DNA of 64,000 bases, taken from contig JANOVV010000065.1 in assembly GCA_031417555.1 (NCBI GenBank), positions 16,164 through 80,163 of the forward strand, in the 5' to 3' direction. The DNA is from JADKIH01 sp031417555 (GTDB taxonomy: Bacteria > Bacteroidota > Bacteroidia > AKYH767-A > 2013-40CM-41-45). The notes under the pieces were generated by a model. The model was not told the DNA's origin. It saw nothing but the letters and a program-made list of their open reading frames with translations, and did no database searches. The stretch's first letter is position 1; each line of letters opens with the position of its first letter. Of this stretch, positions 25,330-34,517 are shown piece after piece. Made by a program: the position numbers and the translations under genes.

Positions 25330-26046
25330 ATGCTCGAAAATATAAATCTTAAAAATATTCTTTTTTTAGATATTGAAACCGTGCCTCAATTTAGTAAATA
25401 CGAAAATTTGCCTGAATCAATTTCTGAATTATGGGATAGGAAGTTTTCCACTTTTAGGAATGAAGGTGTTGATGAAACACCTGCTTCTGTATATCGCCGT
25501 GCAGGAATCTATGCTGAATTCGGAAAAATTATATGCATTTCGGTTGGCGTATTTGCAGACGCTAATGAATTTCGGATTAAATCATTTTTTGGTCATGATG
25601 AAAAGAAAATTTTGAATGATTTTTCTGATCTTATTCAAAAATCATACTTCTCCCCCGACAAACTTCTCTGCGCACATAATGGAAAAGAATTTGATTTTCC
25701 TTATTTATGTCGCAGGTTTCTTATAAATCAAGTTCCATTACCTTCAATACTCAATATAGCAGGTAAAAAACCATGGGAAGTTGCACATTTAGATACCATG
25801 GATCTTTGGAAGTTCGGAGATTATAAATCCTATACAACACTTGTTTTGCTTGCTTCTGTATTTGGAATTCAAACACCTAAAGACGATATCGATGGTAGTA
25901 ATGTCTGGCAAGTCTATTGGGAAGAAAATAATATTGAAAGAATCGTAAAATATTGTCAAAAAGATGTTCTTACTGTCGCACAAATATTTAAAAAATTTCG
26001 TTGTGAGGATTTAATAAAACCAGAACATATAATTTTCCCTGATTAA
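25330..26046 (+). CDS. PolB-like 3'-5' exonuclease (DEDDy family)
   Basis: This 238-residue RNase H-fold nuclease has exonuclease motif I as LFLDIETVPQF (D14, E16). Motif II lies in LLCAHNGKEFDFPYLCRRF (about 112-130). Motif III lies in YCQKDVLTVAQIF (about 215), with the Y-x(3)-D spacing of the DEDDy group. This matches the predicted 3'-5' exonucleases related to the proofreading domain of polymerase B that occur as single-domain proteins in Bacteroidota. The biological substrate is unknown; DNA repair or RNA processing are both possible. Length is normal for the family. Confidence 0.85.
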   Translation: MLENINLKNILFLDIETVPQFSKYENLPESISELWDRKFSTFRNEGVDETPASVYRRAGIYAEFGKIICISVGVFADANEFRIKSFFGHDEKKILNDFSDLIQKSYFSPDKLLCAHNGKEFDFPYLCRRFLINQVPLPSILNIAGKKPWEVAHLDTMDLWKFGDYKSYTTLVLLASVFGIQTPKDDIDGSNVWQVYWEENNIERIVKYCQKDVLTVAQIFKKFRCEDLIKPEHIIFPD

Positions 26047-26081
26047 AATAAATATTTAAAATAATGTGATAATTTCTTTCT

Positions 26082-26549
26082 TTAAAATATTTCTTTTATC
26101 AAAATTTCTTTGTTATTAAAAATTATTTTATCTCCTGCTTTTTTTCCAAAAAATATTTTTCCAATCGGTGAGCTGATAGACAGAAAGACTATCTTTTCAT
26201 TGTTTATTTCTACCGGGCCCAAGCCAATTAAAAAAAAATATTTTTCCTGATTAGAATAAACATAAGCACCTGCTTCCACCTTATTACAAAAGTGGTTCAT
26301 GTCCACTTGCTGTAAATAACTCAATTCTTTTTGTGCTGTTTCTAATTGACGAGCATGAATATCTCTGTCTATTTGCGCCATCGCCCGCGAAGTTTCATAT
26401 TTATCTCCTACACTACTTTTGCCCTCTTCATTGGCTGCATTTTGGGCTTCCAGCATTGCATTTGATGAAGTATTAATTCGTGATTGAAGAATTTGCGCCG
26501 CTTTTTCTTTTAAAATATTTTTAAGTTCTAGTATTTCCTTGTCATTCAT
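26082..26549 (-). CDS. GreA/GreB-like C-terminal domain protein
   Basis: The 155-residue protein combines an N-terminal helical, coiled-coil-like part (about 1-90) with a GreA/GreB-type C-terminal domain. That domain is recognised by the FLSISSPIGKIFFGKKAGDKIIF ending, which parallels SPIGRALLGKKVGDEV of transcript-cleavage factors. The N-terminal coil lacks an obvious acidic tip pair that I could assign confidently, so cleavage activity is uncertain. It may bind RNA polymerase as other Gre-fold proteins do. It is convergent with the exonuclease gene. Confidence 0.75.
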   Translation of the reverse strand: MNDKEILELKNILKEKAAQILQSRINTSSNAMLEAQNAANEEGKSSVGDKYETSRAMAQIDRDIHARQLETAQKELSYLQQVDMNHFCNKVEAGAYVYSNQEKYFFLIGLGPVEINNEKIVFLSISSPIGKIFFGKKAGDKIIFNNKEILIKEIF

Positions 26550-26737
26550 TCACTAATAAATTTTTCACTTTTAAAAAATATTTCTTTAGTCTTTCCTGTA
26601 TAAAAGCGTCTTGCAAATGTATCTTTTCTTAATATGCGTTCGTGATAGTATACAAATGTCAGTAAAATTATTGTAATATGACCGAATTCAAAATTTTCCT
26701 TAATTAATCTCTCCCGTGTTCTATTCTGGAAATAAAT

Positions 26738-26745
26738 TATATTTG
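26738..26745 (+). promoter_or_regulatory. Possible -7 promoter element TATATTTG
   Basis: TATATTTG fits TAnnTTTG and lies 76 bases before the ATG of the HTH/ImmA-IrrE gene. No clear -33 TTTG is visible, so this is tentative. Confidence 0.35.
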
Positions 26746-26821
26746 TATTAAATCGTAAACATTTTATTGAAAAATAAATAATCTCGTATTAAAAATTTAA
26801 CAGCATTTAAACTAAATTGAT

Positions 26822-27994
26822 ATGAGTTCGAAAGTAAAAAGCAATCCGGAAATATTAAAATGGGCTCGTAAGACCGCTAAAATTTCTCTTGAAAAAAGTG
26901 CTTCTACTATTTCGAAAACATGTAAAATTGAGAGAATAAAAGAATGGGAATCTCCGGATTGTAAAGATTTTCCGACTATTAAACAAGTCGAAAAATTAGC
27001 GCGTTTATACCGCAGACCTATTGATGTCTTTTTCCTGCAGTTTGTTCCAAAAGATTTCCCTGCTTTAAAAGATTTCCGGCGTAATAAAGAAGATGGATTG
27101 AATACTTCTTTAATATTCATGATGCGCGAAGTTCAGGAAAAACAAGAATGGCTAAGTAATTTTCTCAAAAAAAAGAAGGAAAAGAAATTAGACTTTTCAG
27201 GAAAGTATAATATTAAAAGTTCTCCGGATGCGGTAGCTAATGACATAAGAAAAACTCTTGCCATTGGTAATATACCATCCGGTCTAAAACCATTGAAGTA
27301 TTGGATAGAAAAAGCAGAAAGTAAAAGGATTTTTATTTCATTAAGCAGTAATTATCATACAAGATTAAAACTAGACAGTGATCTCTTCAAAGGTTTCGTA
27401 ATTGCCGATAAATATGCGCCCTTTATTTTTTTAAATAGCGATGATTGGGATCATGGACAAATTTTTACATTGTTGCACGAACTAGCACATATATGGATTG
27501 GCGTTTCAGGGATTTCAAATGAGACAGAAATAAATACGACAAATACTCCCGGTATACATCCCGTTGAAAAGTTTTGTAATGAAGTTGCTGTTAAAGCATT
27601 GTTGCCCGAAGATGAATTAACAGCTATGTTACCTAAACAAGACGTTTTAACAATTAAAAATATTTCGCGCGTAAGTCGTAAATTGGGAGTAAGTAATGCG
27701 GCACTTTTAAATCGTGCACTAAATTTTCGTTTAATTGATAGTGAAAAATATAATTCTTTGCGCAAAGAAGCAGATAGTGCCTGGAAAGATTTTCTTTTAA
27801 AAGAATCCCAAAAAAAGAAATCGTCTGGGGGCCCTAATTATTATATAATGCAATTAAGAAGAAGTAGTAAGGCTTTTGCAAATATCGTAATGGATTTTTA
27901 CAAAAGCGGTAAAGTTAATGGTGCTGATGCAAGTCGGTTGTTAAAAGTTAAAGAAAGTAATTTTCATAAGTTTGAAAAATATATCTATAAGTAG
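26822..27994 (+). CDS. HTH-domain ImmA/IrrE-family zinc metallopeptidase
   Basis: The 390-residue protein begins with an XRE-like helix-turn-helix region (about 8-65; KSASTISKTCKIERIKEWE). It continues with an ImmA/IrrE (DUF955) peptidase domain whose HELAH is at 219-223 and whose third zinc ligand is probably E254 in KFCNEVAVKALLP. The C-terminus (about 330-390) is a Lys/Ser-rich extension with a small helical domain. Proteins of this kind cleave phage-type or SOS-like repressors or act in toxin-antitoxin and stress switches. Here HTH and protease are on one chain. A trypsin-like protease and a DnaQ-like exonuclease follow on the same strand. The target is unknown. Confidence 0.88.
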   Translation: MSSKVKSNPEILKWARKTAKISLEKSASTISKTCKIERIKEWESPDCKDFPTIKQVEKLARLYRRPIDVFFLQFVPKDFPALKDFRRNKEDGLNTSLIFMMREVQEKQEWLSNFLKKKKEKKLDFSGKYNIKSSPDAVANDIRKTLAIGNIPSGLKPLKYWIEKAESKRIFISLSSNYHTRLKLDSDLFKGFVIADKYAPFIFLNSDDWDHGQIFTLLHELAHIWIGVSGISNETEINTTNTPGIHPVEKFCNEVAVKALLPEDELTAMLPKQDVLTIKNISRVSRKLGVSNAALLNRALNFRLIDSEKYNSLRKEADSAWKDFLLKESQKKKSSGGPNYYIMQLRRSSKAFANIVMDFYKSGKVNGADASRLLKVKESNFHKFEKYIYK

Positions 27995-28105
27995 GCATTG
28001 TTTTCTTTTTTATATTTATAATTTGAGATGTACATGTAAATGAATATTTATTCTTAATAAATTCATACTTAATTTATTTTATATCTTTCATTCTAAGATA
28101 AAACA

Positions 28106-28113
28106 TATCTTTG
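28106..28113 (+). promoter_or_regulatory. Bacteroidota -7 promoter element TATCTTTG
   Basis: TATCTTTG (TAnnTTTG) lies 42 bases before the ATG of the trypsin-like protease gene, within a 161-base gap. This gene may therefore have its own promoter. Confidence 0.45.
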
Positions 28114-28155
28114 TGAAATATTTCATATATTTTATCCGGAATAAATATTTACATA

Positions 28156-29169
28156 ATGATTAATAGAAAACTAGAATTAATAAACGAACAGACATCTCCC
28201 TTGTTCAGGATAATGTGGGTTTATAATTCCAATGACGTTATAAGAAAACAGTTTGCAAACAATATTTGCGCTTTTCATATAGGAAATGGATATATCCTTT
28301 CTGTTGCGCATAATTTAAAAACTGAAAGTGGAATTGTAAATTCAATGGACGAATCAATTTTTCAATCAGAAATTATTTCAAAATTAAATCCAGCACAAAA
28401 TCAATTATTGAACCAATATTATCAACTCGATTTGAATACGAATAAACGTTATTCGAATATCGCCGATCCAAATATATCTAAATCTATTATTGATGTTTTC
28501 AAACAAATTAATTTTGATAACCGCTGGGTAACCCTAGGACAAAAAAATATTTGTATTCCACATTTAATTGTTCAATTTAAAGAAAATTTATTTTATAACG
28601 ATGTTGATTTAACAAGAAATTTTACCAGTTCCAATTCGTTTCCTGAGCCGTCTTTAAAACGCCATACTTTTATTATTGAATTAGAATTACAAAAAGCTTT
28701 TTACAGCGATGATATTGCTTTGTATAAAATAGTAAATACTCCAAATGAAATAATTAATAAATTGCCAAAGTTGAGTGTAGATTTTTCAATCCTGGATAAT
28801 TCAATCACCAATTTTTATTGCTTACAAAGTTCTCCCGGTAGTTTCCTCGGCAGGTTATTAAATAATGCTTCTATTGAAGGGTATTCGGATAATTGGTCGG
28901 CTTTTACTGATAAAATTGGTGGGAATTATATAATGGACGGTTTGCGTTATCTGATTAGAGGATATTTTCGCTTTGGGTCTTCGGGAGCTCCTTATGTTTA
29001 TTATAGTGAAGCGGGGGGACAATTTAAAGTCAATGCAATACAAAGTGAAGCAAGTCCAATTCAACTTTCAATAAATAATAACAGAGAAGGAAATTATCAA
29101 TATGTAAATGCCATTGCTTCGCCTTTAAAAAACATACAGGGTGAACTGGAGATTAATTTAACCGTATAG
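28156..29169 (+). CDS. Cytoplasmic trypsin-like serine protease with intact catalytic triad
   Basis: The 337-residue protein has no signal peptide or membrane segment. Its chymotrypsin-fold signature is complete by motif. His52 is in GNGYILSVAHNL (the GTGxxxxAAHC equivalent). Asp186 is in YSDDIALYKI (the DIAL strand). Ser276 is in FRFGSSGAPYVY (the GDSGGP equivalent with Ser and Ala substitutions). About 130 residues between His and Asp are longer than usual and hold an insertion. The substrate is unknown. Intracellular trypsin-like domains are known as effectors in several anti-phage systems; here the neighbours are an ImmA/IrrE peptidase and an exonuclease. Recognition rests on the three spaced motifs only. 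Confidence 0.75.
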   Translation: MINRKLELINEQTSPLFRIMWVYNSNDVIRKQFANNICAFHIGNGYILSVAHNLKTESGIVNSMDESIFQSEIISKLNPAQNQLLNQYYQLDLNTNKRYSNIADPNISKSIIDVFKQINFDNRWVTLGQKNICIPHLIVQFKENLFYNDVDLTRNFTSSNSFPEPSLKRHTFIIELELQKAFYSDDIALYKIVNTPNEIINKLPKLSVDFSILDNSITNFYCLQSSPGSFLGRLLNNASIEGYSDNWSAFTDKIGGNYIMDGLRYLIRGYFRFGSSGAPYVYYSEAGGQFKVNAIQSEASPIQLSINNNREGNYQYVNAIASPLKNIQGELEINLTV

Positions 29170-29255
29170 TATTTGCTGATTAATTTGAAAAATTATTTTG
29201 CTTAAAAATTTGTGATTTCTAATTCGTTCATATTCGATAACCTTTCAAACTAAAA

Positions 29256-29831
29256 ATGTATTTATTTTTTGACACCGAAACAACAGGTTTACCAAAGAAT
29301 TGGAAAGCACCAATTACTGATTTTAATAATTGGCCAAGGTTGGTACAGCTGGCCTTTTTAACTTTTGATAAAGATGGTAACAAAATAAATAGCGGAAATT
29401 ATATAATCAAGCCCGAAGGTTTTATTATACCAAAAGAATCATCAGCAATTCATAGAATTACAAATGAAAAAGCTTTAAATGATGGTGTATCTTTATCTTT
29501 AGTTTTAGATAATTTTAAAAAATCAATTTTACAGTCAGATTATATAGTGGCGCACAATATTAGTTTTGATGAAAAAATAATTGGTGCTGAGTTTTTAAGG
29601 ATAAAAATGGAAAATTTTCTTTCCGGAAAAAAGAAAATTTGTACCATGGAACAATCAACTAACTATTGTAAACTTGATGGCCCATATGGCTTCAAATGGC
29701 CAAAACTTTCCGAATTGTACTCAAAACTATTCAATTCCTCTTTTGAAGAATCACATAATGCCGAAGTTGATATAAATGCTACTGCAAAATGTTTTTGGGA
29801 GTTGAAAAAATTAGGTGTTATAAAATACTAG
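29256..29831 (+). CDS. DnaQ-like 3'-5' exonuclease (DEDDh family)
   Basis: This is a 191-residue single-domain exonuclease. Motif I is MYLFFDTETTGLP (D6, E8), motif II is YIVAHNISFDEKIIGAEFLR (about 96-115), and motif III is ESHNAEVDINATAKCF with the HxxxxD spacing of the DEDDh group (His and Asp near 168 and 173). Such proteins degrade or proofread DNA or RNA from the 3' end. It is separated by 86 bp from the trypsin-like protease gene and has the same direction. The length fits the epsilon-like exonuclease alone, without polymerase- or UvrC-like fusions. Confidence 0.87.
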   Translation: MYLFFDTETTGLPKNWKAPITDFNNWPRLVQLAFLTFDKDGNKINSGNYIIKPEGFIIPKESSAIHRITNEKALNDGVSLSLVLDNFKKSILQSDYIVAHNISFDEKIIGAEFLRIKMENFLSGKKKICTMEQSTNYCKLDGPYGFKWPKLSELYSKLFNSSFEESHNAEVDINATAKCFWELKKLGVIKY

Positions 29832-29997
29832 TCTTGTGTTTTTTAAAAACGGTTTAATCAAAACTGGCTTCATGTGCCTCGTTGACAAATCTTAAAATCT
29901 TATTGACTCAAATATTTCTATCTTCACAATTAATTGTTAAAGAATATATTTTTCAAAAGAATATTTTCTGAATCGGGACTGTTATCTTTACTTAAAC

Positions 29998-31764
29998 ATG
30001 TCTACTCCCCTGCTTGAAATTAAAAACCTAAAAGTATCATTCGATACAATAGAAGGAATTGTTCATGCCGTTAATGATTTGAGTTTTACGATCAATAAAG
30101 GTGAAACTATTGGTATTGTAGGTGAATCTGGTTCAGGGAAATCTGTGACAGCGCTTTCTATAATGAGATTGCTTCCGACAGAAGGAAAAATTTCGGGAAA
30201 TGTAATTTATCAAACACCTAATAACGATTCAATAAATTTAACTGACTTGCCGCTATCGGAAATGCAGAAGTTTCGCGGCAATGATATTGCAATGATTTTT
30301 CAGGAACCCATGACATCTTTAAATCCTGTTTTTTCTTGTGGTAAACAAGTTGCTGAGGCTATTATCCTTCATAAAAAAATTACATCCACTGAAGCTCGTG
30401 AAAGAACTATTGCTCTTTTTGAAAAAGTAAAACTACCCCGTTCTGTCCAAATGTTTGATTCATTTCCTCATCAACTATCCGGTGGACAAAAACAGCGTGT
30501 CATGATTGCTATGGCAATGAGTTGCAATCCTTCTGTTCTTATTGCTGATGAACCTACAACTGCTCTTGATGTTACCGTTCAAGCGACTATTCTGGAACTT
30601 ATGCGAATGTTACAGGAAGAAAACAATACCGGCCTATTATTTATTACTCATGACCTGGGGGTTGTTGCCGAAATAGCTGACCGTGTCATTGTTATGTATA
30701 AAGGAAAAATTGTAGAAGAAGGAAATGTTCGCGATGTGTTTTATCGACCTCAACATCCTTATACGAAAGGCCTGCTTGCTTGTCGTCCGCCATTGAATAA
30801 GAGATTGCGTATTCTACCCACTGTTCGCGATTTCATGAAAGAAAATGAAGATGGTACGATTACGGAAATAAATAGTTCTGTTATTAATCCTGAAAATGAA
30901 ATCAGCAAAGAAGTAACGAAATTATTGCATGAAAAATTATTTTCACAAACTCCAATCCTTCAGGTTAAAAATATTAGTGTAAAATTTCCTATTCGTAAGG
31001 GAGTATTTGGCAAAGTAACTGATTATGTAAACGCTGTTGATGATATTAGTTTTGATGTTTATCCCGGAGAAACTCTTGGCCTTGTTGGCGAATCAGGGTG
31101 TGGAAAAACAACGCTTGGCCGTGCAATCATTCGGCTTATTGAACCCACTTCAGGAAAAGTATATTTTAAAGGGTTCGACTTTTCTTCACTTTATGGACGG
31201 GAATTAAGAAGAATGCGAAAACATATTCAAATTATTTTTCAGGATCCTTATTCTTCTCTCAACCCCAGAATGACTATTGGAAATGCCATTCTCGAGCCCA
31301 TGAAAGTTCATAACTTATTTCCGGGAAACCGTAAGCAAAAAGTTTTTGAATTGCTCGAACGCGTAGATCTGAAAGAAGAACACTTCAACCGTTATCCACA
31401 TGAATTCAGTGGTGGACAACGCCAGCGAATTTGTATTGCACGTGCACTTTCTCTTCAACCCGACTTCATTATTTGTGATGAGTCAGTTTCTGCTTTAGAT
31501 GTTTCCATACAGGCTCAAATCCTCAATCTTCTGAATGAATTAAAACGTGAATTAAATTTTACCTGCATTTTTATTTCTCATGATCTTTCTGTTGTTAAAT
31601 TCATGAGTGACCGAATGATTGTAATGAATAAAGGCAAGATTGAAGAAATGGGAGATCCGGAAGAAATTTATAATTCGCCGGCATCTCCATATACTCAAAA
31701 ACTCATCGCTGCGATTCCTGCAAATAATCCCGAACAAGTTTTCCTGAGAAAGCAACAACACTGA
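29998..31764 (+). CDS. Double-ATPase ABC transporter protein (peptide/nickel, Opp/Dpp type)
   Basis: One 588-residue chain carries two ABC ATPase domains. The first (about 5-265) has Walker A GESGSGKS, signature LSGGQKQR and Walker B VLIADEPTT. The second (about 320-580) has Walker A GESGCGKT, signature FSGGQRQR and IICDESVSALD. This DppD-DppF fusion (GsiA/YejF layout) powers import of oligopeptides or glutathione-like compounds. The signature 'HPYTKGLLACRPP' after the first domain is typical of the oligopeptide/dipeptide transporter C-terminal extension. No permease or binding protein gene is next to it, so the rest of the transporter must be elsewhere. Confidence 0.93.
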   Translation: MSTPLLEIKNLKVSFDTIEGIVHAVNDLSFTINKGETIGIVGESGSGKSVTALSIMRLLPTEGKISGNVIYQTPNNDSINLTDLPLSEMQKFRGNDIAMIFQEPMTSLNPVFSCGKQVAEAIILHKKITSTEARERTIALFEKVKLPRSVQMFDSFPHQLSGGQKQRVMIAMAMSCNPSVLIADEPTTALDVTVQATILELMRMLQEENNTGLLFITHDLGVVAEIADRVIVMYKGKIVEEGNVRDVFYRPQHPYTKGLLACRPPLNKRLRILPTVRDFMKENEDGTITEINSSVINPENEISKEVTKLLHEKLFSQTPILQVKNISVKFPIRKGVFGKVTDYVNAVDDISFDVYPGETLGLVGESGCGKTTLGRAIIRLIEPTSGKVYFKGFDFSSLYGRELRRMRKHIQIIFQDPYSSLNPRMTIGNAILEPMKVHNLFPGNRKQKVFELLERVDLKEEHFNRYPHEFSGGQRQRICIARALSLQPDFIICDESVSALDVSIQAQILNLLNELKRELNFTCIFISHDLSVVKFMSDRMIVMNKGKIEEMGDPEEIYNSPASPYTQKLIAAIPANNPEQVFLRKQQH

Positions 31765-31848
31765 TATTATCTTAACTGTAAATGGACTTATATGCTTAAC
31801 GTCGATCGTTTTTTCTAACTTGCACCTTTAATTTATGCTGAAAGATTT

Positions 31849-32580
31849 ATGTCCTTACACTCCTGGGCTTTAGTAATTCCAATGGCAAATGAAGAGGCTG
31901 ATTTTACACCATTTGTAAATACTCTTCAAAAAGCACTAAATGAACTTCCAAATGGTAAAGTTTATCTTGTTGTTGATAATGTATCAAAAGACAATACTTT
32001 AATGCTTTGTAAGGAATTAAGCAAAAGTGATTCACGTTTTAATTGCATTTGGGCGCCCGAAAATAAAAATGTAGTTGATGCATACATTCGCGGATATAAA
32101 GAAGCCCTGCTCTCTGATTCAGAATTTATCATCGAAATGGATGCGGGTCTTTCTCATGATCCGGCTTCACTAAAAGATTTTATTAAACTATTATCCGAAA
32201 AATATCTTTGTGTTTATGGAAGCAGATTTATTGCCGGCGGCTCAATGGGTGATTCCCCTGCTAACCGTCGTTCTTTATCTAAAACAGGTACTGTTCTTGC
32301 GAATATTTTACTTGGCACAAAACTTCATGACATGACATCCGGTTATCAGGGATTTCATAGAAGCATAGTAACATTATTTACAAATTATCCGCTTCGTTCA
32401 AAAGCACACTTTTATCAGACAGAGATTCGTTATTTATTACGAAACTATAAAAGTATTGAAATCCCAATTTCATATAAGGCTCCTTCACCGAGTGTTTCGA
32501 AAAAGGCAATAATTAATTCTATTGAAGCTCTCTTGTACTACTTTTGGCGCCGCATAACACTAAGACCCGTTTCTCTCTAA
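31849..32580 (+). CDS. GT2-family glycosyltransferase (polyprenol-phosphate mannosyltransferase-like)
   Basis: The 243-residue protein has a GT-A fold: ALVIPMANEEADF at the N-terminus, VYLVVDNVSKDNT and IIEMDAGLSHDP (acidic metal-binding region near 98-110), then MTSGYQGFHRSI and a C-terminal amphipathic stretch. It resembles dolichyl-/polyprenyl-phosphate sugar transferases without the C-terminal membrane domain. Sugar and acceptor are unknown. The stop codon overlaps by one base the ATG of the following STELLO-like gene (TAATG), indicating translational coupling. The pair probably acts on the same glycan. Confidence 0.8.
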   Translation: MSLHSWALVIPMANEEADFTPFVNTLQKALNELPNGKVYLVVDNVSKDNTLMLCKELSKSDSRFNCIWAPENKNVVDAYIRGYKEALLSDSEFIIEMDAGLSHDPASLKDFIKLLSEKYLCVYGSRFIAGGSMGDSPANRRSLSKTGTVLANILLGTKLHDMTSGYQGFHRSIVTLFTNYPLRSKAHFYQTEIRYLLRNYKSIEIPISYKAPSPSVSKKAIINSIEALLYYFWRRITLRPVSL

Positions 32581-33578
32581 TGGCTAATTCAAATACTTCA
32601 ATTATTATTACTTCTGTTTCTGCACCAAATGCAGTTATGAAATCCATTGCGGCAGAATCAAAAAAGCAAAATATTGATTTTATCGTCATTGGAGACGTTA
32701 AAACACCGGTTGATTTTAACATTGACGGTTGCCGTTACTTTTCGATAAAAGATCAGGAGAACTTAAATTTTCGTCTGGCAAAGTCTCTTCCCAAAAAACA
32801 TTATTCCAGGAAAAATATAGGATATCTATTAGCAAAAAATCAAGAGGTAATCATAGAAACTGATGATGATAATTTTCCTCGTACTGAATTTTGGAATCAA
32901 AGAGAAAGAAATGTATTGTCAAATAAAATACGTGGTGAAGGTTGGATAAATGTATATAAATATTTTTCAAAAAATAACGTTTGGCCGCGTGGATTTCCAC
33001 TGGAATATCTTGCTTCACCTCATGAACCTATTGAAGAAAATATTCAAAATGTCCTATGTCCTATTCAACAAGGATTGGCGGATGAAAACCCGGATGTAGA
33101 TGCTGTTTACAGAATGACACAAAAACTACCGTTAAATTTTGAAAAACGAAAACCTGTTGTAACTGGTGAAAAATCCTGGTGTCCTTTCAATAGCCAAAAT
33201 ACAACCTGGTTTAAAGAAGCATTTCCTTTGTTGTATCTTCCTTCTTATTGTAGTTTTAGAATGACTGATATCTGGAGAAGTTTTATTGCACAGCGCATTG
33301 CCTGGACATGTGGCTGGCCCATACTTTTTCACAACTCCACTGTTTGGCAAGAGAGAAATGAGCACAGCCTGCTTAAAGATTTCGAAGATGAAGTTCCGGG
33401 ATATCTTAATAATTCGAAGATATGTGTTTTGTTGGAAAAACTTGATTTAAAAAATGGAGTTGAAAATATTGAAGAGAATCTTTTACGTTGCTATAAGATG
33501 ATGACGGAAAACAATTTTATAGGGCTTGATGAAATGTTGCTAGTTGAAAATTGGATTCATGATCTGAAATTAATTTAA
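32580..33578 (+). CDS. STELLO-like glycosyltransferase family protein (DUF288)
   Basis: The frame is open from 32544, but ATG 32580 overlaps the previous stop (TAATG) and gives the natural N-terminus MANSNTSIIITSVSAPN; 332 residues. The strands DFIVIGDVKTP, the KSLPKKHYSRKNIGYLLA stretch and the acidic EVIIETDDDNFPRTEFW motif match the STELLO/DUF288 family. That family is best known from plant Golgi proteins linked to cellulose synthase assembly and has scattered bacterial members of unknown activity. The DDD is the presumed metal/nucleotide-binding motif. Its neighbours are GT2 enzymes, so a role in surface polysaccharide synthesis is inferred. Confidence 0.75.
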   Translation: MANSNTSIIITSVSAPNAVMKSIAAESKKQNIDFIVIGDVKTPVDFNIDGCRYFSIKDQENLNFRLAKSLPKKHYSRKNIGYLLAKNQEVIIETDDDNFPRTEFWNQRERNVLSNKIRGEGWINVYKYFSKNNVWPRGFPLEYLASPHEPIEENIQNVLCPIQQGLADENPDVDAVYRMTQKLPLNFEKRKPVVTGEKSWCPFNSQNTTWFKEAFPLLYLPSYCSFRMTDIWRSFIAQRIAWTCGWPILFHNSTVWQERNEHSLLKDFEDEVPGYLNNSKICVLLEKLDLKNGVENIEENLLRCYKMMTENNFIGLDEMLLVENWIHDLKLI

Positions 33579-33738
33579 CCATTTGAAGAAAAATACAAAT
33601 TGATTGCTTTATTATATACTTTTAAAAATTAATGATTCTTAGCAGATTTATAATCCAAAATTATTTTCTCTTTTTAAAATAAAACAGAAATTATTTTAAA
33701 TAAAAATATTTTAAACCTTATATTAAAAGATACATGCT

Positions 33739-34461
33739 TTATCTATCCCAAATATTATATTTCAAAATACACCAGATCGCCCATAAACCATCTCTCCATC
33801 CAATTTTTTTCCCTTCTTCGTAAGTACGTCCATAGTAAGAAATTCCAACTTCATATATTCTGGCATTTTTTACTCTGGAAACTTTTGCAGTTATCTCAGG
33901 TTCAAAGCCGAATCGCTTTTCCTTTAATTTAATTTCCTGGATTATATCAGTACGAAATAATTTGTAACATGTCTCCATGTCCGTAAGATTCAAATTCGTA
34001 AAAATATTTGAAATGGTAGTTAAAAATTTATTGCCAATCGAATGCCAAAAAAATAAAATTCGATGAGGGTTTCCACCCATAAACCGGGACCCAAAAACAA
34101 TATCAGCAAAACCATCGACTACCGGCTGAAGCAGCAAATTAAATTCATTTGGATTGTACTCAAGGTCCGCATCCTGAATAACTAAATACTCTCCGGTTGC
34201 TTTTGAAATTCCCGTATGAATTGCGGCGCCTTTACCTTTATTAATTTCATGATTAAATAATTTAAAATCCAATTCTTTGAATTGAATAAAATAGTTTTCA
34301 ATCGCTTCACGGGTTTTATCGTCTGAACAATCATTAACAACAATAAATTCTTTCTTAATATTATTTAATAATACTACTTGCCTGATTTTATCAAGTATTA
34401 AATGTATTGTTCTTTCTTCATTATAACAGGGAATAACTATCGACAGCTTGTTAATCATCAT
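33739..34461 (-). CDS. GT2 dolichyl-phosphate-mannose synthase-like glycosyltransferase
   Basis: This 240-residue enzyme has the canonical DPM1-type motifs: LSIVIPCYNEERTIHLIL (about 6-23), EFIVVNDCSDDKT, GKGAAIHTGISKATGEYLVIQDADLEYNP (DAD metal site near residue 95) and a C-terminal GRTYEEGKKIGWRDGLWAIW. Such enzymes load sugar onto polyprenyl phosphate as donor for membrane glycosyltransferases. There is no C-terminal membrane domain. The gene immediately downstream of the 622-residue membrane protein (56-base gap, same strand) fits a donor-maker and user pair. Confidence 0.9.
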   Translation of the reverse strand: MMINKLSIVIPCYNEERTIHLILDKIRQVVLLNNIKKEFIVVNDCSDDKTREAIENYFIQFKELDFKLFNHEINKGKGAAIHTGISKATGEYLVIQDADLEYNPNEFNLLLQPVVDGFADIVFGSRFMGGNPHRILFFWHSIGNKFLTTISNIFTNLNLTDMETCYKLFRTDIIQEIKLKEKRFGFEPEITAKVSRVKNARIYEVGISYYGRTYEEGKKIGWRDGLWAIWCILKYNIWDR

Positions 34462-34517
34462 GGTAATAAATCAAGATTATACTAATAGTTAATAAGAATA
34501 TTCATATAAAATAATAA

